16,472 nt of DNA from JBILVQ01 sp044370375. GTDB taxonomy: Bacteria; Bacteroidota; Bacteroidia; UBA4408. This document shows, one piece after another, positions 1-7,850 of this stretch. The first letter of the stretch is position 1. Each line of letters begins with the position of its first letter. The position numbers and the translations under genes are program-made. The stretch covers positions 1 through 16,472 of the forward strand of contig JBILVQ010000050.1 in NCBI GenBank assembly GCA_044370375.1, read 5' to 3'. The notes below the pieces were generated by a model. The model had not been told where the DNA came from. It did not search any database and saw only the letters and a program-made list of their open reading frames with translations.

Positions 1-112
1 GCGAGGCATCGCGTCTCCACGGGAATTCATTGAATGAAATGAATTGAAATGCTCTGTTACCAGGAATGAATATTATTCATTCCTGGTAAGGAGACGCGAT
101 GCCTCGCGTCTC
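1..112. repeat. Nested inverted repeat (REP/MITE-like), probable terminator of the coiled-coil gene
   Basis: Two perfect inverted repeats are nested here. The outer arms are 1-18 and 90-107 (18 of 18 complementary, GC-rich). Inside them, 57-71 and 75-89 form a 15-bp perfect stem with a 3-nt ATT loop. The right outer arm is also a small palindrome by itself: GAGACGCGA (91-99) pairs with TCGCGTCTC (104-112) around a TGCC loop. The left arm starts at the first base of the window, so the element may extend beyond the edge. It lies immediately after the minus-strand coiled-coil gene, so its transcript would fold into a very stable hairpin that could terminate transcription or protect the 3' end. 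No transposase is present. Whether it is a mobile element or only a terminator cannot be told from one copy. Confidence 0.8.
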
Positions 113-738
113 TACCTAACCTGCCACCCCTCCGACCACGTCTTCATCTTATTATAACCATCCTGCCATAATTGATTCCATTCTTTCATCTGCTCGGCAA
201 GCATCTTCTGGCCTTGGCCATAAATATCCTGCATTTCCTTCATTTTCTCATTTAACTCACCCCTCAACCGAACAGCATCATCCTTCAAATCCATTTTGGC
301 CAAAGCATATTGCAACTGAACAATCTCCAATCCTGTCTTAAAAGCTTTCGAATTGTGCTCAAAGACCTCCATGCCTTGCTCAAAACCCTGATGATAAATA
401 GCTTTCCCCGCACGGTTCATCTCTTCTAACGCCTCCTCTATTTTCTTCTTCTGCTCCCTGAACAAATCATAACCCTCTGCCTTCCCCAATGACAATTGCA
501 ACTGTAATTCCTCTATCCTGGTTTTCATGTTCTTCATTTGCTCCTCCCCCGCATCGGTAACCTTATCTACGTTCAATTTCAAAGTGTGTAAAGCCGATCG
601 CATCTGCTCCTTCTGTTTCTCAAACATTTCAACAGCATCTACCTTGCCTGAACTCAGCTGCTCTTGCATTTCTTCGAATTTCTTCTTCCAATCGCTCATC
701 CATTCGTTGAGCTGATTTTGATAATTACTGTCTGACAT
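112..738 (-). CDS. Coiled-coil protein with internal repeats, function unknown
   Basis: 208-residue soluble protein, highly charged (Glu, Lys, Gln, Met rich), with no signal peptide or membrane segment; almost all of it is predicted by eye to be alpha-helical coiled coil. It contains a recurring module of about 32 residues: 22-53 and 76-107 share the pattern EExQxQLSxGK, then a D/E-x-F-x-x-QK segment and an AL near the end. A degenerate third copy lies at about 138-169. Trp residues cluster at both ends (13, 17 and 188-205). The gene is monocistronic as far as can be seen, separated by 129 nt from the upstream ligase gene, with its own weak promoter candidate. The TAG stop lies at the edge of the inverted repeat 1-112. 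Phasin-like or apolipoprotein-like amphipathic helices are possible, but I do not recognise the family and assign no function. Confidence 0.75.
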   Translation of the reverse strand: MSDSNYQNQLNEWMSDWKKKFEEMQEQLSSGKVDAVEMFEKQKEQMRSALHTLKLNVDKVTDAGEEQMKNMKTRIEELQLQLSLGKAEGYDLFREQKKKIEEALEEMNRAGKAIYHQGFEQGMEVFEHNSKAFKTGLEIVQLQYALAKMDLKDDAVRLRGELNEKMKEMQDIYGQGQKMLAEQMKEWNQLWQDGYNKMKTWSEGWQVR

Positions 739-777
739 CTTATGTACGCTTTAAAAATTAAACATTCTAATCCTTGG

Positions 778-808
778 TAAAGTTATGGCTTATACCCATC
801 AATTAAAA
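778..808 (-). promoter_or_regulatory. Weak Bacteroidota-type promoter candidate for the coiled-coil gene
   Basis: On the minus strand TAACTTTA (785-778) matches the Bacteroidota -7 consensus TAnnTTTG except for the last base. A T-run (808-805) lies 19 nt upstream, where the TTTG-type -33 box would be expected. The start codon of the coiled-coil gene is about 40 nt downstream. The motif is short and the region AT-rich, so chance occurrence is possible. Confidence 0.3.
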
Positions 809-867
809 CAATATCCAATAAAAATGAAAATATTAATCTTTATTTCACAAACAAGCCTTCGCTCTGC

Positions 868-2397
868 TCAATCCAACATTCCCAATAACTTGCCATAATC
901 TATCTTTGAATGATGCCGTGGATCACGCGGAATGGTCCTTAAAAATTTAACCGAAGTAATCCCGTAAGGCAATTCCTGAACCTTCTTTTCAATCAGCCTC
1001 CTGTCTGCCAAAGCATTCGCTTCTACAACAATCAACAATTGCTCCTGATGGTGAACAATGGTACCTATTTCAACACCCTCTATCTGTTGCAAATAATTCT
1101 CGCAAATAAAAGGAGATAGAAGCTGTCCATTCCAATGAATTAGTGAGGAACAACGTCCGGTAAGAAATAAGCTTCCCTGTGCATCTATATAGCCACTATC
1201 GCCAGTCCGATGCCAGCATACTCCCTCAACAAATATCTTATTCATCCTCAATGCCTCCTCATTGTTATAGTAGGAATCCAATACGTGTAAACCGCTAACA
1301 ATAATTTCGCCAATGGTTTGAACAGGTTTGGTAATTTGGTCTAATTCATGGTGCCGCTTACAAACAATGGCCGAGTTGCTGATTTCAATAATCCTAACCG
1401 TAGCTTTGCTGTAAACCTTACCTACAGGAAGACCTTGCTGAAAATCATTCAGCGACTCCTCAATCAATTTTTCTGCCAATATGGAACTAATGGGCTCAGC
1501 CTCTGTTGAACCATATACTATTTCAATCCTTGAATCCCGAAAGGCCTTTCGATAGCGTTCTGCTTCCATCGAGAAAACAGGTGCTCCGCCGGTAAAAATT
1601 TTTTTCAGCGTTGGCAATTGAACGTTCTTTTCAAGAACCGCTCTTGCTAATTGCTTGACAAAAAAGGGCGATGCAACCATTCGGCTGACCCTTTGTTTAC
1701 GAATGGTATCCAAAATCGCATGGGCCTTCATTAAGTGCGGTTTCCCTGCCTTGTAATCAACCACAACTGAGGTGCAGCCTGCACCCAAATTGATTAATAA
1801 AACAATTGGCAAAACAGGCATGTCAATATCCTCCGGCTGAGGATTAATTTTTTCTTTCAATGCACTAAACTGATGATAAAGGAATTGGTGTGTTCGCTTC
1901 GCAGCTTTGGGGGTTCCCGTACTGCCGGTGGTAAAGGTAATTAAGGCAGTATCGGTTGAAGATACCGTTGTAGGTCGATAGACCCCCGTGTTACTCCCCT
2001 TCATGCTTAGCTTTATGGGAATCTTTCTAAGTTCTGCTGAAAACCAAGAAAAAATCCTGGCTTTTAAAATGCCAACAAAAGCCTTGCAATTGGCAATTCT
2101 ACAACATTCCTCCATGCGCTTCTTGCTTACCCATTCATCCAGAAAAACAGCAGTGGCACCAAGCGAAAAAACAGCCAACACGATTCTGTATAAATCAATA
2201 CTCATGGGCACAAAAATCAAAACCCGATCACCACGCTTTAATCCCATTGATTCAAAATAGGTGGCCGTAGCCTTAACGGATGCTTCTAATTCACTAAATG
2301 AAATAATCTGTTCATGATAGATAATAGCAGGCTTCAGTGGATACTTTGCTGCTGCATCAAAAAACAAATCAACAATATTAAAATCCTCTTTTATCAT
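868..2397 (-). CDS. AMP-dependent synthetase/ligase (acyl-CoA synthetase or OleC-like)
   Basis: 509-residue member of the ANL adenylating superfamily, which activates a carboxylate (usually a fatty acid) with ATP to an acyl-AMP. Core motifs are all visible: the P-loop TTGSTGTPK (156-164), GGAP (270-273), YGSTE (295-299), TGD (398-400), the hinge GR (414-415) and the catalytic C-terminal lysine in RHHSK (K498). The YGSTEAEP stretch, the NKI...WHRTGD spacing and the RHxxK ending resemble OleC beta-lactone synthetases of long-chain olefin biosynthesis; this is recalled family resemblance, not an alignment. No OleA thiolase, OleB or OleD is in the window, so a plain acyl-CoA or acyl-AMP ligase is equally possible. 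The start codon overlaps the stop of the upstream GNAT-like gene by 4 nt (ATGA), indicating translational coupling. It is the last gene of the lipid operon. Substrate unknown. Confidence 0.85.
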   Translation of the reverse strand: MIKEDFNIVDLFFDAAAKYPLKPAIIYHEQIISFSELEASVKATATYFESMGLKRGDRVLIFVPMSIDLYRIVLAVFSLGATAVFLDEWVSKKRMEECCRIANCKAFVGILKARIFSWFSAELRKIPIKLSMKGSNTGVYRPTTVSSTDTALITFTTGSTGTPKAAKRTHQFLYHQFSALKEKINPQPEDIDMPVLPIVLLINLGAGCTSVVVDYKAGKPHLMKAHAILDTIRKQRVSRMVASPFFVKQLARAVLEKNVQLPTLKKIFTGGAPVFSMEAERYRKAFRDSRIEIVYGSTEAEPISSILAEKLIEESLNDFQQGLPVGKVYSKATVRIIEISNSAIVCKRHHELDQITKPVQTIGEIIVSGLHVLDSYYNNEEALRMNKIFVEGVCWHRTGDSGYIDAQGSLFLTGRCSSLIHWNGQLLSPFICENYLQQIEGVEIGTIVHHQEQLLIVVEANALADRRLIEKKVQELPYGITSVKFLRTIPRDPRHHSKIDYGKLLGMLD

Positions 2398-3398
2398 AAG
2401 GGTTTGGCATATAAGGAATAGTGTTTAAATACTTCTCCTGCAAAGTTCCTTGAAGCCTCTGCTGAGGTACCATTTTCAATGATAAAAGCATGTATCAAAG
2501 ATTGATAATTTTCAGCGGCTGCCGTATCGATAATTCGATTCGCTAAAATATGTCCAAGTCCTTTCCATTGTGCATCCATCTTGCGGGCAATTGTTTTTAT
2601 CACCAGCGACTTCTCCGTTGTATTATACAAATCATCATAACAAAAAATAAAACCGACAATATTCTCAGCAGCATCCTCAGCAATGAGTACATGCTTTGCA
2701 TTGACCATAGGCTTCACCTCTAGGTATTTCTTCAAAAACAATGGAAGAGCAATTGGTGTGTATAAAAAATTACGCTGAAAGGCCTCAAGAATAAAGGGAT
2801 GAAGCCTTGTCAACTCCTCCTCATATCGATGAATGTCAATTTCTCTGATGCGCAAACCCTCTTGTGTCAATTCCTCTTCCCTTAACAAAACATGGTGCTG
2901 ATTCCTTGTAAACGACCTATCAATACTACTGTTATACTTGGCAATTACTTCAAAACCCGCACGCGAAAATTGCGCATGATAGTATAATGGATGTTCCTGC
3001 TCTTGCAAAAACAATGGCTGATCAAAGGCATCGGTAAAACGATAGGTGTCCCACGTAGAACCATTCATAGGGCCAATTACAAAAGAGGCTTTCAAAGCAC
3101 GCGCAATGTTAGTGGCTTCATTCAAAGCGAAAGTGGACACCGTTTCATCCTCAATACACTCGTACTGACCAATGCTCACCGAAAACAAATTCTTATAATT
3201 CAACCATGGATTGTTATAAATAGCAAAACGGGCCACGGCCATCCCCGATTTCATTACAAGATATTGTCCTTGCAAAAAATCTGCATGCGCGTTTTTTCCT
3301 CTCAAATAAGGAAGTCGGTTTTCAGGGTAAATTACCGGCAAAAAATTTTCAAACCAATGATAATGACTATCGCCCGGGGAAGTGCGCACTAATTCCAT
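2394..3398 (-). CDS. GNAT-like N-acyltransferase family protein
   Basis: 334-residue cytoplasmic protein with no signal peptide. The C-terminal third (about 236-330) looks like a GNAT acyltransferase fold: a beta-strand HVLIAEDAAENIVGFIF (236-252), then the acyl-CoA pyrophosphate loop region with K279-G-L-G-H (Q/RxxGxG/A-like) leading into an amphipathic helix, then a beta strand and an NGTSAEAS turn. The N-terminal half carries a second region (about 70-120) ending in GPMNGSTW (109-116), which may be a degenerate tandem GNAT half. It overlaps the upstream kinase-like gene by 32 nt and the downstream ligase by 4 nt, so it is surely co-translated with them. In this setting it could move an acyl or aminoacyl group made by the adjacent ligase onto a lipid or amine, but that is inference. 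The substrate is unknown. Confidence 0.7.
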   Translation of the reverse strand: MELVRTSPGDSHYHWFENFLPVIYPENRLPYLRGKNAHADFLQGQYLVMKSGMAVARFAIYNNPWLNYKNLFSVSIGQYECIEDETVSTFALNEATNIARALKASFVIGPMNGSTWDTYRFTDAFDQPLFLQEQEHPLYYHAQFSRAGFEVIAKYNSSIDRSFTRNQHHVLLREEELTQEGLRIREIDIHRYEEELTRLHPFILEAFQRNFLYTPIALPLFLKKYLEVKPMVNAKHVLIAEDAAENIVGFIFCYDDLYNTTEKSLVIKTIARKMDAQWKGLGHILANRIIDTAAAENYQSLIHAFIIENGTSAEASRNFAGEVFKHYSLYAKPL

Positions 3399-4083
3399 AA
3401 GGTGGACCGAATAATTGATTGATACTAATCAAGGTTAACAATACAAACAAGGGAATACTTAAATTATCGAAGCCCCTACTGCTAAAAGCCTCTGCAAAAC
3501 AGGCAATCAGGGCAACAAGCATGGATACTAAAACAACTCTGCTACTCAAGGGATCAAAACCCAACAAACCCAAAACCACCATTTGAAGAATTATCGCTGA
3601 GAAAAAAAACATGCTTGAACCCATTAAGGTTTTGTATTCATTTCCAACCTTGTAACGACCCAATGGCCACTTCTTTCCCGACAAGGCTGCCAAGGGATCA
3701 CAAAAGGCAAGAATCAAAACCGGCAAATAGAAATAATAGTAGCTATACTGATAATGTTCGAAGGCCAAATAGCACAAATAAACAGAAACAGGATAGGCAA
3801 TACTTCCAACAGAATCGCGTTCAATCGCGTTAATAGATTGTAAAAAATTATACTTCATGCTCAATAATAAAATCACCGCAAACAAAGAGCAAAGGAATAA
3901 TACCAACCAATGAGTGCCAAGAAGTATGGGAAACAACATGGTTAGCAATCCGGTTCCGACATGAGAAAATTTACGGGTCAGTTCAACCTTCACCTTAAAA
4001 TAATGAAACATCAATTCGCCAATGCCGAAAAGAAGCAAAAACGAAACACCCAGTAAAATTGCATTCAAAAAATCCTGGTTCAT
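3367..4083 (-). CDS. Phytol/dolichol-kinase-like integral membrane protein (polyprenol kinase family)
   Basis: 238-residue polytopic membrane protein with about six to seven hydrophobic segments. It has the hallmarks of the CTP-dependent lipid-alcohol kinase / CDP-diglyceride synthetase-like superfamily (phytol kinase VTE5, dolichol kinase, yeast Dgk1): RKFSH (37-41) after the first helix, a CDPLAALSGKKW loop (128-139) in place of the usual GD-A-A-xxGxxxG, a KTLMGS segment (151-156) matching the K-SxEGS motif, and ExFSSRGFDNxxIP (198-211), the conserved ExxSxxGxDN signature. Family members phosphorylate prenyl alcohols or diacylglycerol. The start overlaps the stop of the DUF3419 gene by 4 nt (ATGA). 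Company with HMG-CoA reductase and a UbiA enzyme favours an isoprenoid alcohol as substrate, though diacylglycerol would fit the BtaA-like neighbour. Confidence 0.8.
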   Translation of the reverse strand: MNQDFLNAILLGVSFLLLFGIGELMFHYFKVKVELTRKFSHVGTGLLTMLFPILLGTHWLVLFLCSLFAVILLLSMKYNFLQSINAIERDSVGSIAYPVSVYLCYLAFEHYQYSYYYFYLPVLILAFCDPLAALSGKKWPLGRYKVGNEYKTLMGSSMFFFSAIILQMVVLGLLGFDPLSSRVVLVSMLVALIACFAEAFSSRGFDNLSIPLFVLLTLISINQLFGPPYGISAHFPGR

Positions 4084-5171
4084 CTTCTCTCTTCTACAAT
4101 AAAATTGCTATAAAAAAAACCTTTGTCTCTTTGTGACAATTCAGCAGATAATTCCTTTTTCAGGATCAACTCATCTTTAAAATAATCAGACATTACCCTT
4201 GGAACCATTAAATTCCAATAGGCAATTCTACCGCCGGGCTGGGTGGCTCTCAACAATTCTGCGGCAGTTTTTCTGAACAGGTTTTGATCCATGTATTCAA
4301 AGATATTGGATAAATTCATACTATTAAAAGTACCGAACTTTTGGATGGCATCCTCTGCATAACCTTCAAATATTTCCAGCTGACCGAGGTTCTTTTTCAC
4401 TTCCTGAAAATTATTTGGCTCAAGATAATGAGGCAACAAATTCTCAAAGTCACCTTTCAAATTATAGCGTAGCATAAAGTTATGTTGTGCGGCTATGCTC
4501 GACAAATGCTTTTCTGCACGATTAAAAATACTGGTTCCTACCGGCACTTTTACTTCGCGCAAAAACTCCGGATCCCTGCCATACTTGCCCATGACGAATC
4601 GGCTAAAGAAAATTTTAAAGAGAAATTTCCATCGCCAAGTATTCCAATGTTTATCATAAAAAAGCTTTTGGGACTCCGCATCCTTTTCTGCGAAGAGCTG
4701 TTGAATCGTTTTAGGAGAATGAATCCAAGGCAAAATTTTCTTGCTGAATAACTGAAAATATTTCTCAAACTTTCCTTGTGAAATAATGCCGCTTTCTATC
4801 TGGTCTAAATTAGCCTCCCAATAAGCTGCACAGGAGCTACTCAATTCCTTTTTAATCTTTGTAAAGATGAGTTTCCTTTGGGTTGAAGGATGAAAGCCCA
4901 AAAAAGCCAATATTTCCTCATACGCTAACAAATGAATACAGGCTTTTTTTAATTCAATCAGATGCAACTGCGTTCTGTTTACATCTACCGCTACTACCAA
5001 TGACGGCCGGCAACACAACAGCGAAAAACTATTGTCGCCTGCCGATCCAATAGAAAGAATTTTTGCGCCCGAAGGTGGTGCTAATCCGGCCAATAAAATA
5101 TCTGCATCCTCCCAACAATTAGCATAACGAATAAAATCGAAGGATACTTTTTCGGTTAGTTCTTTTTCCAT
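4080..5171 (-). CDS. DUF3419 / BtaA-like S-adenosylmethionine 3-amino-3-carboxypropyl transferase
   Basis: 363-residue protein of the DUF3419 family. BtaA, its characterised member, moves the 3-amino-3-carboxypropyl group of S-adenosylmethionine onto diacylglycerol to make the homoserine-ether head group of betaine lipids. Visible signatures: the YANCWEDADILL opening (residues 16-27), the Rossmann SAM loop LSIGSAGDNSFSLL (39-52), the acidic VDVNRTQL strand end (62-69), NLSNIFEYM in the C-terminal half and PGGRIAYWNLMVPR near the end. I chose the ATG at 5171 because the conserved family region begins right after it; this leaves a 43-nt gap to the upstream gene. An alternative ATG at 5222 would overlap the upstream stop by 8 nt. 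No BtaB N-methyltransferase is present, so the final product need not be a betaine lipid. Confidence 0.85.
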   Translation of the reverse strand: MEKELTEKVSFDFIRYANCWEDADILLAGLAPPSGAKILSIGSAGDNSFSLLCCRPSLVVAVDVNRTQLHLIELKKACIHLLAYEEILAFLGFHPSTQRKLIFTKIKKELSSSCAAYWEANLDQIESGIISQGKFEKYFQLFSKKILPWIHSPKTIQQLFAEKDAESQKLFYDKHWNTWRWKFLFKIFFSRFVMGKYGRDPEFLREVKVPVGTSIFNRAEKHLSSIAAQHNFMLRYNLKGDFENLLPHYLEPNNFQEVKKNLGQLEIFEGYAEDAIQKFGTFNSMNLSNIFEYMDQNLFRKTAAELLRATQPGGRIAYWNLMVPRVMSDYFKDELILKKELSAELSQRDKGFFYSNFIVEERR

Positions 5172-5214
5172 TTTACAATAAACATTAAATTCATGTCCTA
5201 TTACTTTTATTAGA

Positions 5215-7848
5215 TCAGGCATCACCTTTCTCATCTTGTTGATGGATGATTTTAATCTCTCCTGTTCCGCCATCCATTTCAATTTCATCGCCTGTTTTCA
5301 ATCGTTTTAGTAACCCGGTAACACTTACAATACAGGGTTTACCCATTTCGCGCGAAACGATAGCAGAATGACTCAGAAGACTTCCGCGCTCAACAATGAT
5401 TCCGGAGGCACTCGGAAAAAGAGTCACCCATCCCGGATCAGTGCTGCTGGTGACCAAAATGTCACCGTTGAGCGAAGCCACCTCGCCCGGATTCATCACT
5501 ACGCGAACTTTGGCCCTAACAATACCCGGACAACAACCAATACCCTTGATGTCGCCTACTACTTTTTCAACCCTCGACTGATTAAAAAAATCATTCGCAT
5601 GATACACGGATCCATAAGTAGCAAATCTTTCGGCAGGAATTTCCCCTTGCTCGAATTTTGAGAACTCTGATTTACGAAGTGAAATTAAGTCCTTCAGACT
5701 AAGGTTTACCGAAGTACCTTCAATAAAGGCAAATATTTCTTCTTTCGTTAAATAAAAAATATCGCGGCTATCATTGATAATTCCTTCTGCATAAAAATTC
5801 CTTCCCATTTGAGAAAAAATTTCCCTGACAATACCAAAAGCTCTGGTTCTCTCGTATCGCAGGTTCTCCCTTGAACTAACCAATTCACGGGCTCTGTTGA
5901 TGGTTCGACTAAGCATCCACTTCTTTAAAAAGCGATACTTCAATTTTTGTTGAACCAACTCCTCTGCCTTGCTTCTAATTTCTTGCTCCACTTTTCCGTT
6001 GGAATGATCAAGCGTCATGTTGGAATCAACGTAGGATTTAAGGATATGAATAAATTTCACCGGGTCCTGGGTATAGGAAACGGTCTCTAACTTTAACTCC
6101 CCAATACATCGTTCGCCAAAATCTACAATATATCTTTCAATTTCTTTCCTCACCATTATCACGGCTTCATCTGTGCTTTCCTTCAAGCTTTTCCATATAC
6201 TTGCGGGAGGAGCGGTAGAAAAAAGATTCTTCAACAAAGGATTTCCTGCAACCATGGCGGCTAGGGAAATGGTGCGGTGTATGGGTTGGGTTGAAATGAT
6301 ATCGCTGCTTCCACACAACAAATCGTTATGAATATTGGGGTTCGAAGCCAGTCCATATTGAACACATCTCTTTTGCAGCATACCAAACCAAACCATGGCG
6401 AAAAAATCATTCAGCAAAGGCGCTTTCCATTCATTCAACAAAACGCGTTCGAATTCCTGATAATGATTCATTAATTCAACCGCATTGCATTCACTTAAAT
6501 CCATGGCTTTATACCGGGCAATGGTCTTGTTCAACAACACCATAAATTCACTTCTCTTGCGGGGTAAACTCCTAAATCTGAAATACATTTTAATGATCAT
6601 TTTCAGAATACTCCACCAAGCCTTCCCTTTCGACATGATTAACTTTTCAGGGATATCAAAGCGTTCCTTAACACCCATCATTTTTTCCATGAAGCGAGCG
6701 TTAATACTATATCCGGGAAGTAGGGCCAACATTTGATACCAAGATTTCAGGTTGTAATAAACTCTCCCATTGATTAAACCAAGGGTATTGGCAAAAACAT
6801 TCTTGTTCTGTTGAAGAACCTCCTCGCTAACCCCTAAATACTCGCAAAAAAGCCGGTAGGCACTTTCGTAAGATTTACTGATAAAAGAAAAAGTTAATGG
6901 GGTGGTAACACCGGGATAAGATTCTACAATATTGCTGTTATCCCAAAGAATATAATTACCACCCGCATCCGGAATTTTATGCAAGTTCGTAATGGGTCTG
7001 GATTGCAGCAAATACAACTTACCTTTCGCGTAAGCAAATTCCATGTCCTGCGGTCGACCGTATTCTTTAAATGCAATATCAAGAACAGCACATATCTCTT
7101 TCACCTGTTCATCAGAAAGTGCGGGCAACAGTTGTTCTTCTTCCTTTACAGCTACCATTTTGGTGCCCGACAGATGCTCATCATTCAGAACCACCATCTG
7201 ATTTTTGGAAGCAATTTGTTTAGTAATTACTCCTTCTTTCATCCAATAATTATCGGCATCCAACTCACCCGAAACCAGCCCTTCTCCCAAACCAAGCACT
7301 GCGCTGATAATTTTAGCCTTACGGTTGCCGGTTGCAGGATCAATACCAAAAGCCACTCCGGCCCTGTCGGCAGGTATCATTTCCTGAACAATCACCGCAA
7401 TTCCGAAGGAGGCCCCTAAACCATTGTTGGTTTTATACTGAAAAACACGCTCCGAAAAACCCGAACACCAAACCTTCTTGATGTGTTCGGCAAGGATAAC
7501 AGGGGTGATAAAAAGATAAGATTCAAACTGACCGGCAAATGAAAAATCGCTGCCATCTTCATCAATTGCTGAAGAACGAACAGCCATGAATTTAGCATTA
7601 CCTAAATATTCACAGATAGCCTCAATAATGGTGGAAGGAATCCGAAGGGTGCTTATGAAAGCCACAATTTGTGCAGGGCTTTGACTCCTTACCTCCTCAG
7701 GAATCAGTGCTTCAAGCGATTCATTGGGAATAACGACCCAAGAAGGTACATTTATTCCTATGGATTTTAAACGAAATAAATTAGAAGCCTTTCCGCCAAT
7801 TTCTTTGCTAAGCGCTAATTCCGATTGTGTATCTTTAATAAATTCCAT
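5215..7848 (-). CDS. PEP synthase-like / rifampin-phosphotransferase-like phosphohistidine enzyme
   Basis: 877-residue protein. The N-terminal ATP-grasp PPDK domain (about 1-300) shows GGKASNL (18-24), VRSSAIDEDG (90-99), VQEMIPADRAGVAFGIDP (154-171), LGLGEG (185-190) and QDMEFA...LLQSRPI (267-286). A helical middle region (about 300-770) follows. The C-terminal swivelling phosphohistidine domain (about 780-870) has GSLLSHSAIVSRE, with the phospho-accepting His at about residue 827. The PEP/pyruvate-binding TIM-barrel domain of true PEP synthase is absent. This order and length match rifampin phosphotransferase, in which the middle domain binds the small-molecule acceptor and ATP gives AMP plus Pi. 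The acceptor is unlikely to be rifampin here; operon context suggests a pathway intermediate. The ATG at 7848 lies 2 nt after the UbiA stop; a longer open frame upstream is only read-through of the UbiA region. Confidence 0.85.
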   Translation of the reverse strand: MEFIKDTQSELALSKEIGGKASNLFRLKSIGINVPSWVVIPNESLEALIPEEVRSQSPAQIVAFISTLRIPSTIIEAICEYLGNAKFMAVRSSAIDEDGSDFSFAGQFESYLFITPVILAEHIKKVWCSGFSERVFQYKTNNGLGASFGIAVIVQEMIPADRAGVAFGIDPATGNRKAKIISAVLGLGEGLVSGELDADNYWMKEGVITKQIASKNQMVVLNDEHLSGTKMVAVKEEEQLLPALSDEQVKEICAVLDIAFKEYGRPQDMEFAYAKGKLYLLQSRPITNLHKIPDAGGNYILWDNSNIVESYPGVTTPLTFSFISKSYESAYRLFCEYLGVSEEVLQQNKNVFANTLGLINGRVYYNLKSWYQMLALLPGYSINARFMEKMMGVKERFDIPEKLIMSKGKAWWSILKMIIKMYFRFRSLPRKRSEFMVLLNKTIARYKAMDLSECNAVELMNHYQEFERVLLNEWKAPLLNDFFAMVWFGMLQKRCVQYGLASNPNIHNDLLCGSSDIISTQPIHRTISLAAMVAGNPLLKNLFSTAPPASIWKSLKESTDEAVIMVRKEIERYIVDFGERCIGELKLETVSYTQDPVKFIHILKSYVDSNMTLDHSNGKVEQEIRSKAEELVQQKLKYRFLKKWMLSRTINRARELVSSRENLRYERTRAFGIVREIFSQMGRNFYAEGIINDSRDIFYLTKEEIFAFIEGTSVNLSLKDLISLRKSEFSKFEQGEIPAERFATYGSVYHANDFFNQSRVEKVVGDIKGIGCCPGIVRAKVRVVMNPGEVASLNGDILVTSSTDPGWVTLFPSASGIIVERGSLLSHSAIVSREMGKPCIVSVTGLLKRLKTGDEIEMDGGTGEIKIIHQQDEKGDA

Positions 7849-7850
7849 CC

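Noticed and set aside
24..52. AT-rich repeated GAAT/GAAAT words between the repeat arms.
   Set aside because: There is no constant unit or period; likely simple-sequence drift. Not a CRISPR array, as there are no spaced direct repeats.
5172..5288. Longer start (39 extra residues) for the DUF3419 gene.
   Set aside because: Most of it lies inside the upstream coding sequence, and the conserved family region starts just after ATG 5171. The intermediate ATG at 5222 remains a weaker alternative.
6979..7419. 146-codon plus-strand open frame.
   Set aside because: It is antisense to the strongly conserved ATP-grasp domain, and its product has no recognisable domain; it is a shadow frame.
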